Source: Bacteroidales bacterium UBA6192
Lineage (GTDB): Bacteria > Bacteroidota > Bacteroidia > Bacteroidales > F082
Assembly: GCA_002422725.1 (NCBI GenBank)
Contig: DITE01000077.1
Coordinates: forward strand, 10,036-74,035
Direction of reading: 5' to 3'
DNA: 64,000 nucleotides
Each line of letters starts with the position of its first letter. The first letter of the stretch is position 1. Shown in pieces: positions 16,937-26,207 of this stretch. The position numbers and the translations under genes are program-made. The notes beneath the pieces are model-generated. The model saw only the letters and a list, made by a program, of their open reading frames with translations. It ran no database searches and had not been told where the DNA came from.

Positions 16937-18973
16937 ATGATGCTGAGAATTCATGCAATGATATTGAGAATGACATCAGGCTGCAGATTCTTTCTGAGAT
17001 TTCCCATGGCTTTTATTCCTGGTCATATTTGTAAAAAGATTATACCAACTTTTTTCTCAGTTGTTTTTTTTTACTTTCTAACTGTAAGTTCAGTTTTTTC
17101 CCAACAATTTCATGAAGATTCACTCACAGTGAAATTGGGTGCTCAAATATTAATTAATGATAGTTTATGGATAGCCGATCGTGATACTGTTATCATGATT
17201 AATGAAGGTGATAATATAATTACCAGAGAGGAAGAAGAAGTTGCTTTTTTTGTAAAACTTAGAAAACTTGCCAATAAGAATCTTTTGGCTCAGGAGCTTT
17301 ACAACCTGACTTTTGTACCTGCCAAGCCTCAAATTTCCTCCAAAATAGACCTGGCTGATAATCAAGCCCGGTTTCTGCCCTATTCCGGTATGATCATTAG
17401 AGATATCCGGATCAAAAAACTTGATATTATCGGCCAGACTGTTTACGATACAACCGTTAGCAGCACTTCGCAAATCAACAAAGTGATCAACGCAATTCAC
17501 ATAAAAACCCGGGATAAAATATTGGTAAACAATATTTTTGTTGTTTCTGGTGATACTGTAAATCCATGGCTGCTAGCTGATAATGAGAAACATTTGCGTT
17601 CGATGTCGTATATCGAGAATGCTGTAATATACCTTAAGTTAGTTGATGACAGATATGTTGATTTAGTGTATGTTGTGAAAGATAATATTCCTTATGGCTT
17701 GCTTCCGGTTTATCAAAGTGCTGAAAGGCAAAGTATTAAAATCTGGAATGGAAATTTTATGGGATATGGCCGACAGTTGGGTTTAGGTGTTGCAAATGAC
17801 CTGAACCGCCATCCAACTCTTTATATCTCTGAAGCAGATCTGAGTGTGAGAAATATCCAAAATTCTTTTGTAGATAACCGTATATTTTATAACCGCTCAT
17901 CAAGTGAAGAGTCATATGGGTTCAAAACACAGCGTGATCTTCTACCCGGTGTGACAAATCTGGCAGGCGGAATTTCGGCTCAATTCCGGCGATACCAACT
18001 ACCAGTTTACTTCAATGACGATCAAGGCAATACATTATGGTCATCTTACACCGAAGCCAAAACCTGGCTGGGGTATCAGTTTCAGGTCAAACAGTCTTCA
18101 GATCACTCAAAACGACCTGTTTATTTAACCCCTGCTATTGGATATAACCGCATTAACTATCATATGAGGCCTTATGTCAGTTTGGATTCGAACAGGTTTT
18201 TGAGCAATAACAGCGCAATTTTTGGGAGCTTAACGCTTACTTCGCAAAACTATGTTCAAACTGCCTTTTTGTTTGATCAGGGAATTGAAAAGGACTTGCC
18301 TTATGGTTACAGTTTAACCTGGGTTTCAGGTTACACTTTCAATGAGTTTTACGAATTGCCATATTTAGGAATTGATTATCGGTCAGCCCTCTCATTTCAA
18401 AAAGCAGGATATTTCAGCACCCAATTTGCCATTGGGGCTCATATGAATAATAAGCAAGCTGAACAGGGTGTTTTCAAAATCAATCTGAGATATGCCAGTC
18501 CTGTTATTCGATTGTTTTCCTATCCACTTAGGTTAATTGCTTCTGCCCAGCACACTCAGGCTATTCAACGTTCGGGTGGAGATAGCCTGGTGCTAAAAAA
18601 CAGTGAAGGAGTACCAGGATTAAGAACAGATATCCTCAAAGGCACCATCAAAACTTCCGGAATGGTTCAGGCTGTGGTGTATCTGCCAGGAAAATGGATA
18701 GGATTTAGTTTTACACCATATTGCTTTTTCAATACAGGGCTGATTGGTATAGATGATAAAAAATATTTTAAGAACCGCCCTATCAATGGCTTTGGATTGG
18801 GATTAAGAATGCGAAACGAGTATCTAATTTTTAATTCCATTCAAATCAGATTGGTGTATTATCCTTACACGCCATCCAACATCCCAAACTGGTCATTTGA
18901 TCTAAACGACACCGATAATCTGAGCGATTTTCAGTTTTCGAACTGGATTCCTGACTATATTGAGTTTAAATAA
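16937..18973 (+). CDS. BamA/TamA-like outer-membrane beta-barrel protein
   Basis: The open frame codes 678 residues. Its likely signal peptide (MAFIPGHICKKIIPTFFSVVFFYFLTVSSVFSQQ) starts at residue 24, so translation probably begins at the ATG at 17006; the ATG at 16937 is the longest choice. After it come two modest domains resembling POTRA repeats (IRDIRIKKLDIIGQTVYD and INAIHIKTRDKILVNNIF segments). Then follow about 430 residues of alternating aromatic strands, consistent with an Omp85-type barrel. It could be an insertase or a related secretion porin. The assignment rests on architecture only and is moderate. Confidence 0.55.
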   Translation: MMLRIHAMILRMTSGCRFFLRFPMAFIPGHICKKIIPTFFSVVFFYFLTVSSVFSQQFHEDSLTVKLGAQILINDSLWIADRDTVIMINEGDNIITREEEEVAFFVKLRKLANKNLLAQELYNLTFVPAKPQISSKIDLADNQARFLPYSGMIIRDIRIKKLDIIGQTVYDTTVSSTSQINKVINAIHIKTRDKILVNNIFVVSGDTVNPWLLADNEKHLRSMSYIENAVIYLKLVDDRYVDLVYVVKDNIPYGLLPVYQSAERQSIKIWNGNFMGYGRQLGLGVANDLNRHPTLYISEADLSVRNIQNSFVDNRIFYNRSSSEESYGFKTQRDLLPGVTNLAGGISAQFRRYQLPVYFNDDQGNTLWSSYTEAKTWLGYQFQVKQSSDHSKRPVYLTPAIGYNRINYHMRPYVSLDSNRFLSNNSAIFGSLTLTSQNYVQTAFLFDQGIEKDLPYGYSLTWVSGYTFNEFYELPYLGIDYRSALSFQKAGYFSTQFAIGAHMNNKQAEQGVFKINLRYASPVIRLFSYPLRLIASAQHTQAIQRSGGDSLVLKNSEGVPGLRTDILKGTIKTSGMVQAVVYLPGKWIGFSFTPYCFFNTGLIGIDDKKYFKNRPINGFGLGLRMRNEYLIFNSIQIRLVYYPYTPSNIPNWSFDLNDTDNLSDFQFSNWIPDYIEFK

Positions 18974-19418
18974 TTGATATAATGGTGTGTGTGTTTCCGG
19001 CGAAACTAAACTTGTCGCCACTTTTTAAAGTATGCATTACTTTATAAATTGGCACTTGTGTTGAAATTACGGCCACTTTTTTTCCTTCAAAATCAATCAA
19101 CCCGATGCCAATTGAAATAAAAAAAAGCATTCTATCGGTTTCAACCAAGGCACCAAAATCTACCTTCGACAGGCTTGTTTCGCCAATTATGTTCAAGGCC
19201 TTTAAATTTTGCAACACCTGCCCGGCTTGCTTTTCAAATAATTGTCCTTTACGCAATTGTTGGTTTCTGAAACCATCGTAACGATCCTTGGGTGGGCCAT
19301 AAGCATTGGCCTCAGCCTGTGATTCATTCATCGAAGTCAGTATCACCTGATATGAATCCTGCTGGAGTTGAATACAATGATGCATCAGTTTCTTTTTGTA
19401 ATCGACATTCAGCATCAT
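18966..19418 (-). CDS. GreA/GreB C-terminal-domain-like small protein
   Basis: The 150-residue protein has an N-terminal helical part with charged residues (YKKKLMHHCIQLQQDSYQ onward). The second half reads VDFGALVETDRMLFFISIGIG, and it ends TLKSGDKFSFAGNTHTII. That pattern, G-A-L-V with a D, then xxGDxFxFxGxxxxI, resembles the FKBP-like C-terminal domain of GreA/GreB elongation factors, which binds RNA polymerase. Bacteroidota carry many such orphan proteins, often vaguely annotated. Its 3' end overlaps the convergent BamA-like gene by 8 bp. It is divergent from the DUF5063 gene with 72 bp between starts. The RNA polymerase link is inferred. Confidence 0.55.
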   Translation of the reverse strand: MMLNVDYKKKLMHHCIQLQQDSYQVILTSMNESQAEANAYGPPKDRYDGFRNQQLRKGQLFEKQAGQVLQNLKALNIIGETSLSKVDFGALVETDRMLFFISIGIGLIDFEGKKVAVISTQVPIYKVMHTLKSGDKFSFAGNTHTIISII

Positions 19419-19461
19419 TTGACTATTTTTGCCAATGAAACCATTTATTTGGGTTATGACG

Positions 19462-19469
19462 CAAATTTA
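19462..19469 (-). promoter_or_regulatory. -7 box TAAATTTG for the GreA-like gene
   Basis: On the minus strand TAAATTTG lies 43 bp before the ATG at 19418. Its position supports treating 19419-19490 as a shared divergent intergenic region. Confidence 0.4.
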
Positions 19470-19490
19470 CAGAAATTTAACTCGTATCAT

Positions 19491-20033
19491 ATGGATAAAC
19501 CCGATGATCTGACCTTATCTCGCAATGTTCTTGAAACAGTCGCTATTGCAAGCGAATTTTGTCTGCTGGCTGAAGATTCCGGCAAAGTTAATAAAGACGA
19601 TATGGCAAGATCTTTAGGAAGTTTTATTCCATTACTTTATCTCAGAGGCACTTTGCTCCCTGATATCGTTCCGGAATACCCTGAAGCCAATGAGAGGTTT
19701 GTTGCAGAAGAGCAGTGGGAAAATATTTTTACACTTTTCAGGGAAAAGTTTGGACAAGACGACAGATTCAGATATCTGGACTCACCTGACACAAGTGCTT
19801 CTGAAACAGAAATTGGCAGTATATCTGAATGTATAGCGGATATTTATCAGGATTTAAAAGACTTTGTCCTGCTGTATAAAAGAAATCAGATTGCAGCACG
19901 TGAAAACGCTATTCACAGCGTCCGTTTACTCTTCAAAGAGCATTGGGGATTGCTGCTTCTGCGGCTCATGCCCGTTTTTCATGAGATTAACTATAACCAA
20001 AAGACCCCTGAGACAGAACATTATTCATTGTAA
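19491..20033 (+). CDS. DUF5063 domain protein
   Basis: From the ATG at 19491 (MDKPDDLTLSRNVLE) the protein is 180 residues, acidic and mostly helical. Landmarks are VAIASEFCLLAED, then SFIPLLYLRGTLLPDI, and the C-terminal helix ARENAIHSVRLLFKEHWGLLLLRLMPVFHEI. These match the DUF5063 family, which is common in Bacteroidota and has no known function. An open frame runs upstream to 19368, but those 41 codons would overlap the divergent neighbour's coding region and add no recognisable sequence. I therefore prefer 19491. No export signal is seen. Confidence 0.7.
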   Translation: MDKPDDLTLSRNVLETVAIASEFCLLAEDSGKVNKDDMARSLGSFIPLLYLRGTLLPDIVPEYPEANERFVAEEQWENIFTLFREKFGQDDRFRYLDSPDTSASETEIGSISECIADIYQDLKDFVLLYKRNQIAARENAIHSVRLLFKEHWGLLLLRLMPVFHEINYNQKTPETEHYSL

Positions 20034-20042
20034 TCTCCTTAT

Positions 20043-20062
20043 TATACCTATATTTAGGTATA
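20043..20062 (+). promoter_or_regulatory. 20-bp dyad upstream of feoAB, candidate metal-responsive operator
   Basis: TATACCTA and TAGGTATA form perfect 8-bp arms around TATT, centred about 83 bp before the feoAB ATG. A weak -7-like TACTTTG follows about 25 bp downstream. The AGGTxxxCCT-type symmetry recalls DtxR/MntR-family boxes, but the regulator is unknown. Confidence 0.45.
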
Positions 20063-20135
20063 GATGATTATAGTGCTTATCCTTTACTTTGTGCATTAAT
20101 CCATAGTACTGTTATTGCTAAAATGAAACCCTACA

Positions 20136-22661
20136 ATGACTTTAGCTCAACTAAAAGAAGGTGAAAAAGCCATTATTATAAAAGTGAAAGGAAGGGGTGC
20201 GTTTCGTAAACGCATCATGGAAATGGGCTTTGTAGTTGGCAAACAGGTGATTGTGGTTAGAAACGCACCTTTACTTGATCCCATTGATTACAATATAATG
20301 GGCTATGAGGTCTCGCTTAGGCGAAGTGATGCAGAGCTCATCGAAGTGACAAACGGTTCTGACCTGCAACTTATTAGTGGATCACCCTATTACGGTGTGC
20401 ATCAGTTGGAACAGTCATTGCGGCTCAGACCTCTTCCACGGTCAAGGACAATAAGCGTTGCACTGGTAGGCAACCCCAATTGCGGCAAAACTACCCTCTT
20501 TAATGTAGCTTCAGGTTCAACCGAAAGAACCGCAAATTATGGCGGTGTAACCGTTGAGTCCAAGTCAGCCAAATTCAGATACAACGATTACACATTTAAT
20601 ATTGTAGATCTTCCAGGCACCTATTCCATCACACACTACACTCCTGAGGAGTTGTTTGTGAGAAACCACATTTTTACTGAAGTGCCTGACATTATTGTGA
20701 ATGTTATCGATAGTTCGAATATTGAGAGAAACCTGTATTTGACAACGCAACTTATTGACATGGACGTCAGAGTTGTCATTGCTTTAAATATGTTTGATGA
20801 ACTAACCGAAAAAGGAGATAAACTCGATTATGAAAATCTCGGAAAATTGCTTGGAATACCCATTGTTCCAACAGTAAGTTCAAAAAATAAAGGTGTTTAT
20901 GAGCTTTTCGACCGGATTATTCAGGTTTATGAAGAAAATGATCCATCAATCCGACATGTTCATGTCAATTATGGAACGGATATTGAGAATGCCATAAAAA
21001 AAATTCAGGATGTATTAAATATTGATGGCAATCAAGTTGTTACCAACATTATATCACCTCGCTATCTCGCCATCAAATTGCTCGAAGGCGATAGCGAAGA
21101 GTCGGACAGAATTTCTCAATGCGTGAACAAGTTGAAGATTCTGGAAACTGTTCAACTCGAATCGAAGAAGATTGAAAACGTGTTTAATGATACCATTGAG
21201 ACCATCATAACCGATGCAAAGTATGGGTTTATTGAGGGAGCACTGAAAGAGACATTTCAACAGGCTGTTGAAGTGAAAGCAACACGTAGTAGAATAATTG
21301 ATAAGGTATTGACAAACAGAATATTAAGCTATCCTATTTTTGTTTTTCTCATGTGGATAGTTTTTCAGGCCACATTTCTGGTTGGTGATTATCCGATGCA
21401 ATGGATTGATATGTTTATCAGCTGGTTGGGAGATTCTGTTCGCAGTCTTTTACCCGACAGCATTATCCGCGATCTGTTAGTTGATGGTATTATAGGCGGC
21501 GTGGGTGGGGTAATTATCTTTCTTCCAAACATTTTAATCCTGTTTTTCTTCCTGTCGCTCATGGAGACAACCGGGTATATGGCAAGGGTGGCATTTATCG
21601 TAGACAAGCTTATGCACAAAGTGGGTTTACACGGACGATCATTTATTCCCTTGCTGATGGGTTTCGGGTGCAATGTACCGGCCGTTATGGCAACCCGGAC
21701 AATCGAGAACCGATCGGACCGGCTCGTGACCATGATGATTATTCCATTTATGTCGTGCAGCGCCAGATATCCTGTTTATATTCTTATAATCAGTGCTTTC
21801 TTTGCTGATTTCAGGGGGACTCTCCTATTCCTGATATATCTTATCGGAATCATATTGGCAGCCCTACTCGCCTGGTTGTTTCGCAAAACACTGTTTAAAA
21901 TTGAGGAGATGCCGTTCGTAATGGAGCTCCCTCCATACAGAATCCCAACAACAAAAGCAATATTGAGGCACACCTGGTTCAAAGGAGCGCAATACCTGAA
22001 AAAAATGGGATCGCTTATTTTGATCGCCTCTGCAATTATATGGGCTTTAGGGTATTTCCCTTTAAATCCGGACATCGAAAAAAATGCAGAGCTCAAAATA
22101 AATGAAATTTCCATACAACGTGATTTAATCTTATCGCAACTCCCTGCAGATGATAGTGTTGGTTTGGCAAAAACAGTTCAATCTTTTGAAGAGCAAATTG
22201 CAGCCATTGAGCTGAGAAGTATGAACAGAAGGCTTGAGCAATCATTTATTGGCAGAATTGGCCATTTTCTCTTACCTGTTGTGGAACCTCTCGGGTTTGA
22301 CTGGAAAATGGGCGTGAGTCTGCTTGCTGGCTCAGCAGCGAAAGAAATTGTTATTTCTACTATGGGGGTTTTACATCAATCTGGCACTGAAAATGAACCT
22401 ACTCAAAACCTGATTAGTAAGTTGCGTAACCAACGTTATGAAGAAGGCCCAAAAGCAGATCAACATGTGATGAATCCGCTGGTTGCATTCTCCTTCATGA
22501 TATTTGTATTGATATATTTTCCTTGTATTGCCGTTTTTGCCGCAATCAAAAAAGAATCCGGTCAATGGCGGTGGGCAACATTTACAGCTGTTTACACAAC
22601 TGTTTTGGCTTGGTTAGCATCTTTTGCAGTTTTTCAGATCGGAAGTATGTTGGGATTCTGA
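20136..22661 (+). CDS. feoB: FeoA-FeoB fusion, ferrous iron transporter
   Basis: This 841-residue protein fuses a FeoA SH3-like domain (residues 1-72, with FRKRIMEMGFVVGKQV) to a complete FeoB. The G protein domain starts near residue 107 with the P-loop GNPNCGKTT at 112-120 and continues with DLPGTYS and the VVIALNMFDE region. The membrane part begins near residue 390, with Gate motifs including LMGFGCNVPAVMATR and FMSCSARYPVYI. It imports Fe(II) across the inner membrane. FeoA-FeoB fusions are known in Bacteroidota. An out-of-frame ATG 13 bp upstream opens a 13-codon ORF that overlaps the start; it could couple translation but may be chance. Confidence 0.95.
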   Translation: MTLAQLKEGEKAIIIKVKGRGAFRKRIMEMGFVVGKQVIVVRNAPLLDPIDYNIMGYEVSLRRSDAELIEVTNGSDLQLISGSPYYGVHQLEQSLRLRPLPRSRTISVALVGNPNCGKTTLFNVASGSTERTANYGGVTVESKSAKFRYNDYTFNIVDLPGTYSITHYTPEELFVRNHIFTEVPDIIVNVIDSSNIERNLYLTTQLIDMDVRVVIALNMFDELTEKGDKLDYENLGKLLGIPIVPTVSSKNKGVYELFDRIIQVYEENDPSIRHVHVNYGTDIENAIKKIQDVLNIDGNQVVTNIISPRYLAIKLLEGDSEESDRISQCVNKLKILETVQLESKKIENVFNDTIETIITDAKYGFIEGALKETFQQAVEVKATRSRIIDKVLTNRILSYPIFVFLMWIVFQATFLVGDYPMQWIDMFISWLGDSVRSLLPDSIIRDLLVDGIIGGVGGVIIFLPNILILFFFLSLMETTGYMARVAFIVDKLMHKVGLHGRSFIPLLMGFGCNVPAVMATRTIENRSDRLVTMMIIPFMSCSARYPVYILIISAFFADFRGTLLFLIYLIGIILAALLAWLFRKTLFKIEEMPFVMELPPYRIPTTKAILRHTWFKGAQYLKKMGSLILIASAIIWALGYFPLNPDIEKNAELKINEISIQRDLILSQLPADDSVGLAKTVQSFEEQIAAIELRSMNRRLEQSFIGRIGHFLLPVVEPLGFDWKMGVSLLAGSAAKEIVISTMGVLHQSGTENEPTQNLISKLRNQRYEEGPKADQHVMNPLVAFSFMIFVLIYFPCIAVFAAIKKESGQWRWATFTAVYTTVLAWLASFAVFQIGSMLGF

Positions 22662-22776
22662 GTTTTTGAATGGTTTTCTTCGAAAGAACTGAATTTTAAA
22701 CAACACAGATATTGCATATTAGCCTTTCCCCATGAAAAAACTTGAGCAATGACAGGTTTTTCTGTATATTCTTTAC

Positions 22777-22784
22777 TACCTTTG
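22777..22784 (+). promoter_or_regulatory. -7 box TACCTTTG before the receiver gene
   Basis: TACCTTTG ends 24 bp before the ATG at 22809. It suggests that the receiver and HPt genes have their own promoter, separate from feoAB 147 bp upstream. Confidence 0.5.
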
Positions 22785-22808
22785 CTTTGAACAACAAACA
22801 ATTCAAGT

Positions 22809-23186
22809 ATGAGAATTTTGGTAGCTGAAGATAATCCACTTAACCAAAAAATTATTAGTACGTTCTTAGGTCGTAATAATCATGATGTTATAATGGCAAA
22901 AGATGGTTTGGAAGCGGTTGAACTTTTTCAGCAGTATGAATTTGATTGCATACTGATGGATTTGCATATGCCAAATATGGATGGTTTTCAAGCAACTGAA
23001 GCTATACGAAGCATTCAAAAGGGAATGAAAATTCCAATTATTGCAGTTACTGCAAGTTCACCACTCGAAGATAAAAGTAATTGTATTGGTGCAGGCATGA
23101 ACGACTTTATTCAAAAACCTGTGCAATACATTGATATTGAGTTTATTTTACAAAGAGTTGAATCAGGCTACTATACAATAAATTAA
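22809..23186 (+). CDS. Single-domain response regulator (CheY-like receiver)
   Basis: The 125 residues form one receiver domain with nothing added. The acidic pair Glu7-Asp8 in VAEDNP, the phosphoacceptor Asp51 in LMDLHMPNMDG, the conserved Thr in AVTAS near residue 83 and Lys in QKPVQ near residue 104 are all present. The LHMPNMDG sequence resembles receivers of hybrid kinases. There is no DNA-binding or enzymatic output domain. A histidine phosphotransfer gene starts 6 bp after its stop, but no kinase gene is nearby. The pair could form part of a phosphorelay with a distant hybrid kinase. Confidence 0.92.
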   Translation: MRILVAEDNPLNQKIISTFLGRNNHDVIMAKDGLEAVELFQQYEFDCILMDLHMPNMDGFQATEAIRSIQKGMKIPIIAVTASSPLEDKSNCIGAGMNDFIQKPVQYIDIEFILQRVESGYYTIN

Positions 23187-23192
23187 GAAGAC

Positions 23193-23543
23193 ATGAAAGT
23201 CATTGACAAATCATCATTTCTGGATACTTTCCAGTATTTTGACAAAGAAATAGTTGTTGAAATCATCGATATTTTCTTACAGGAATATCCGGGAAGATTG
23301 GTAAACATCAAAAAAGATATTGAGTCAGGTGATTTCGATGCACTTAAATTCGATGCACATAGCCTCAAAGGTGTTGTTTCAAACTTTGTAGCCAAGGCTC
23401 CTCAGGATTATGCCAAAGAACTTGAAATGAAAGGAACTATTAAGGATTCAACAGATTTACTTGATACTTTTCAGAAACTTGAGATTTCCATTTATGATCT
23501 GGTCGATGATTTAAACGAACTTCGGTCTGCTTTCGTTATTTAA
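23193..23543 (+). CDS. Histidine phosphotransfer (HPt) protein
   Basis: The 116-residue helical protein carries the HPt signature FDAHSLKGVVSNF, with His56 as the phosphoacceptor in the H-x-L-K-G motif. The rest fits a four-helix bundle of normal HPt size. It follows the receiver gene by 6 bp and must be co-transcribed with it. Together they can pass phosphate between an unlinked histidine kinase and a receiver. It ends 11 bp from the 3' end of the convergent TPR gene. Confidence 0.88.
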   Translation: MKVIDKSSFLDTFQYFDKEIVVEIIDIFLQEYPGRLVNIKKDIESGDFDALKFDAHSLKGVVSNFVAKAPQDYAKELEMKGTIKDSTDLLDTFQKLEISIYDLVDDLNELRSAFVI

Positions 23544-23554
23544 CTGCCAATCTT

Positions 23555-24562
23555 TTAGCGCAATGCCACGTCAATGCGGTTGAGTGCCTCAATCGCGAGC
23601 GGATAATTCTCTTTTTTTCTGACTACTTCGCGGTATATTTCTGTAGCTTCCCTTAGTCGGCCCATTTCTTCCAGTGTGCGTCCTTTATTGTATAAGGCAT
23701 CTATATAAGAAGGATCAACTTGCAATACCCTTTCAAAATAATCCAGTGCAATGTTCAGCTTTTCCAGGTTTACCAGATTGATATACCCTAAATTGTATAA
23801 TGCATATTTGTTATCGGGCGATATGGTCAGAATTGTGTCGTAATGTGCAATGGCCTTGTCAAATTCTTCCATCTCCTGATAGTATAAGCCCGTCTGGTAT
23901 CTGGCCCTTAAAACGTCTGGAAATCTATTCACTGTTGTCAGCAGAAAATCTTCGGCAAGAGGATTTCTTAACGAAGTATACACTTCTCCTATCTGCAATA
24001 ATGCATTGAGGTGATTTTCGTCCTGATCAATGGACAGCAGAAAGTTCTTTAAGGCTGATGCTGTATCGTTCCTGTCGTAAAATATCATGCCTCTGACGTA
24101 ATACGCATCAGGGTTAAAATTGCTGATATCAAGTGCTTTATCAGTGAAGCTTCTGGCGAGGTTATGATTACCAAGCAGAAGGCTTAATTCAGCAAGTTTA
24201 ACATAAGCCCTTGCATCGTCAGGAGCAATTTCGCTTGCCTTCATTAAACTTGCACTACACTGATCAATTTGCTCCATGGCAAAATAAATATCGGCAAGTA
24301 CAAGATAAAGTGATGGATTATTTGGGTTTATTTCCAAGCCCCGGTTGATATCTTTGAATGCCAGGTCGATCTTGTTTACTTTAAGGTAAAGCGCGGCCCT
24401 TTGGCTCAGCAGTTCGGTATTCATGCTGTCGGAACTTAATGAATGGGTGAGCATCTCCAGGGGGTTAGCCGGAACCACATCCATTTTTTCCGAGGATTGT
24501 TTAACAGAATTGGAACACGAAAAAATGCCTGTCAGCAAAAGCAACAAATAGAAATATTTCAT
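23555..24562 (-). CDS. TPR-repeat lipoprotein
   Basis: From the ATG at 24562 the protein is 335 residues and begins MKYFYLLLLLTGIFSCSN, with a lipobox ending at Cys16. Six or more tetratricopeptide repeats follow, for example AFKDINRGLEINPNNPSLYLVLADIYFAME and KAIAHYDTILTISPDNKYALYNLGYIN-type units read across the protein. Such repeats scaffold protein-protein contacts; here they would face the periplasm. The longer frame up to 24610 adds 16 residues before the signal peptide and is unlikely. It lies 69 bp after recA in the same direction. Confidence 0.85.
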   Translation of the reverse strand: MKYFYLLLLLTGIFSCSNSVKQSSEKMDVVPANPLEMLTHSLSSDSMNTELLSQRAALYLKVNKIDLAFKDINRGLEINPNNPSLYLVLADIYFAMEQIDQCSASLMKASEIAPDDARAYVKLAELSLLLGNHNLARSFTDKALDISNFNPDAYYVRGMIFYDRNDTASALKNFLLSIDQDENHLNALLQIGEVYTSLRNPLAEDFLLTTVNRFPDVLRARYQTGLYYQEMEEFDKAIAHYDTILTISPDNKYALYNLGYINLVNLEKLNIALDYFERVLQVDPSYIDALYNKGRTLEEMGRLREATEIYREVVRKKENYPLAIEALNRIDVALR

Positions 24563-24631
24563 ATCGCAGGAATTCAGATTTACAACATCACATTCAACAT
24601 GAAGTTGCATTCAAATGAGGGAACCAATGGC

Positions 24632-25651
24632 TCACACTAACGACTCGCGGATTTTTGCTTCAATTTCATCACTTAGGTCCGGGTTATCAATTAAGAGGTT
24701 CTTCACTGCATCCCTACCCTGACCAAGTTTGGTTTCACCATAACTGAACCAGCTTCCGCTTTTCTTAATAATATTGAGTTCAACGCCAAGATCAATGATT
24801 TCGCCTGTGTGCGAAATCCCTTCACCATAAATAATGTCGAATTCAGCTTTTTTGAATGGTGGGGCAACCTTGTTCTTAACAACTTTAACCTTCACCCTGT
24901 TACCGGTAATATTTTCACCTTCTTTTAACTGATTAACCTTACGGATATCAAGCCTCACCGAAGAGTAAAACTTTAGCGCATTTCCACCGGTTGTTGTTTC
25001 CGGGTTTCCAAACATGACTCCAATTTTGTCGCGCAACTGATTGATAAATACACAAATAGATCCGGTTCGACTAATGCTTGCGGTTAGTTTACGCAGTGCC
25101 TGTGACATTAGCCTTGCCTGAAGACCCATTTTGGAATCACCCATTTCGCCTTCAATCTCACTCTTTGGTGTTAAAGCTGCCACTGAGTCAATCACAACAA
25201 CATCGATTGCTGCAGAGCGTATCAGATGATCGGCAATTTCCAAGGCTTGCTCGCCATTATCAGGTTGTGATACCAACAGATTCTGAATGTCAACTCCCAG
25301 TTTTTGGGCATAAAACCTGTCGAAAGCATGTTCTGCATCGATAAATGCGGCAATTCCTCCTTTTTTCTGGGCTTCGGCAATCACATGCAAGGCAAGTGTT
25401 GTTTTGCCCGAACTTTCGGGACCATAAATCTCAACCACTCTTCCTTTAGGCAAACCGCCGATGCCAAGCGCAATATCAAGCCCTATTGAACCTGTAGAAA
25501 TGAATTCAAGTTTTTCGATGGCCGCATCGCCAAGCTTCATTATGGCCCCTTTGCCATAAGTCTTCTCAAGATTTCCTAAGGTTGCTTCAAGCGCTTTAAG
25601 TTTCTCGGCGCGCATTTTGTCGGCGTTTTCCTTTGCTTTATCTGTTGTCAT
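24632..25651 (-). CDS. recA: Recombinase RecA
   Basis: The 339-residue protein is full length. The Walker A motif GPESSGKT lies at 77-84, followed by VVIDSVAAL (Walker B) and the loop segments [20 protein letters not shown] and [23 protein letters not shown]. It coats single-stranded DNA for recombination and repair and promotes LexA-type self-cleavage. The start lies 5 bp after the stop of the bcp gene, so the two are almost certainly co-transcribed. I see no LexA-type box in front of bcp or recA. Confidence 0.99.
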   Translation of the reverse strand: MTTDKAKENADKMRAEKLKALEATLGNLEKTYGKGAIMKLGDAAIEKLEFISTGSIGLDIALGIGGLPKGRVVEIYGPESSGKTTLALHVIAEAQKKGGIAAFIDAEHAFDRFYAQKLGVDIQNLLVSQPDNGEQALEIADHLIRSAAIDVVVIDSVAALTPKSEIEGEMGDSKMGLQARLMSQALRKLTASISRTGSICVFINQLRDKIGVMFGNPETTTGGNALKFYSSVRLDIRKVNQLKEGENITGNRVKVKVVKNKVAPPFKKAEFDIIYGEGISHTGEIIDLGVELNIIKKSGSWFSYGETKLGQGRDAVKNLLIDNPDLSDEIEAKIRESLV

Positions 25652-25656
25652 AGATG

Positions 25657-26112
25657 TTATTGGTATAAGTTTAAAATCTGATTTGCATGATCATCTGTTT
25701 TCACCTTCTCTATTACTTCCTCAATGAAACCATTTTCATCAATAATGAAAGTTGTTCTCATTAATCCTTCGTATTCTTTCCCATACATTTTTTTCGCTCC
25801 CCACACTCCGAACAATTTCACTATTTTAAGCTCCGGATCAGCAAGAAGGGAAAATGGCAAAGCAAATTTATCTGCGAATTTCTTGTGCGATTTTATGTCG
25901 TCGGGGCTAACTCCTAACACAACAAATCCATTGTTAAGCATGGCATCGTGCTGATCTCTCAAACTACAGGCTTCTTTAGTGCAACCAGGGGTATCGTCCT
26001 TAGGATAAAAATAAAGGACTATCTTTTTCCCTCTGAAGCTGGAAAGTGTAATTTTATTCTCAAACTGGTCAATTGCAGTAAAATCAGGTGCTTTGGTTCC
26101 TTTTGTAAGCAT
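25657..26112 (-). CDS. bcp: Thioredoxin-dependent thiol peroxidase (Bcp/PrxQ)
   Basis: This 151-residue peroxiredoxin of the PrxQ class has peroxidatic Cys44 in [15 protein letters not shown] and a second Cys49 five residues later, as in the atypical two-Cys group. The [17 protein letters not shown] segment and [25 protein letters not shown] are typical. It reduces hydroperoxides with electrons from thioredoxin in the cytosol. It is the first gene of a probable bcp-recA(-TPR) unit, with a -7 box 22 bp before its ATG. Confidence 0.95.
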   Translation of the reverse strand: MLTKGTKAPDFTAIDQFENKITLSSFRGKKIVLYFYPKDDTPGCTKEACSLRDQHDAMLNNGFVVLGVSPDDIKSHKKFADKFALPFSLLADPELKIVKLFGVWGAKKMYGKEYEGLMRTTFIIDENGFIEEVIEKVKTDDHANQILNLYQ

Positions 26113-26133
26113 TGTGGTTGAAGTTTGTTTCTA

Positions 26134-26141
26134 CAAAAATA
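26134..26141 (-). promoter_or_regulatory. -7 box TATTTTTG before bcp-recA
   Basis: On the minus strand TATTTTTG ends 21 bp before the bcp ATG at 26112. As recA is only 5 bp behind bcp, this is the likely promoter for both. Confidence 0.5.
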
Positions 26142-26207
26142 GTGTTTTTTATATACATTTCTTATTGAAAAAAAAAGTGTTCCCGGGTTTCCGCCAAAGC
26201 TGTCAGG

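Noticed and set aside
19368..19490. 41-residue N-terminal extension of the DUF5063 protein
   Set aside because: It would overlap the coding start of the divergent gene and covers a good -7 box for that gene.
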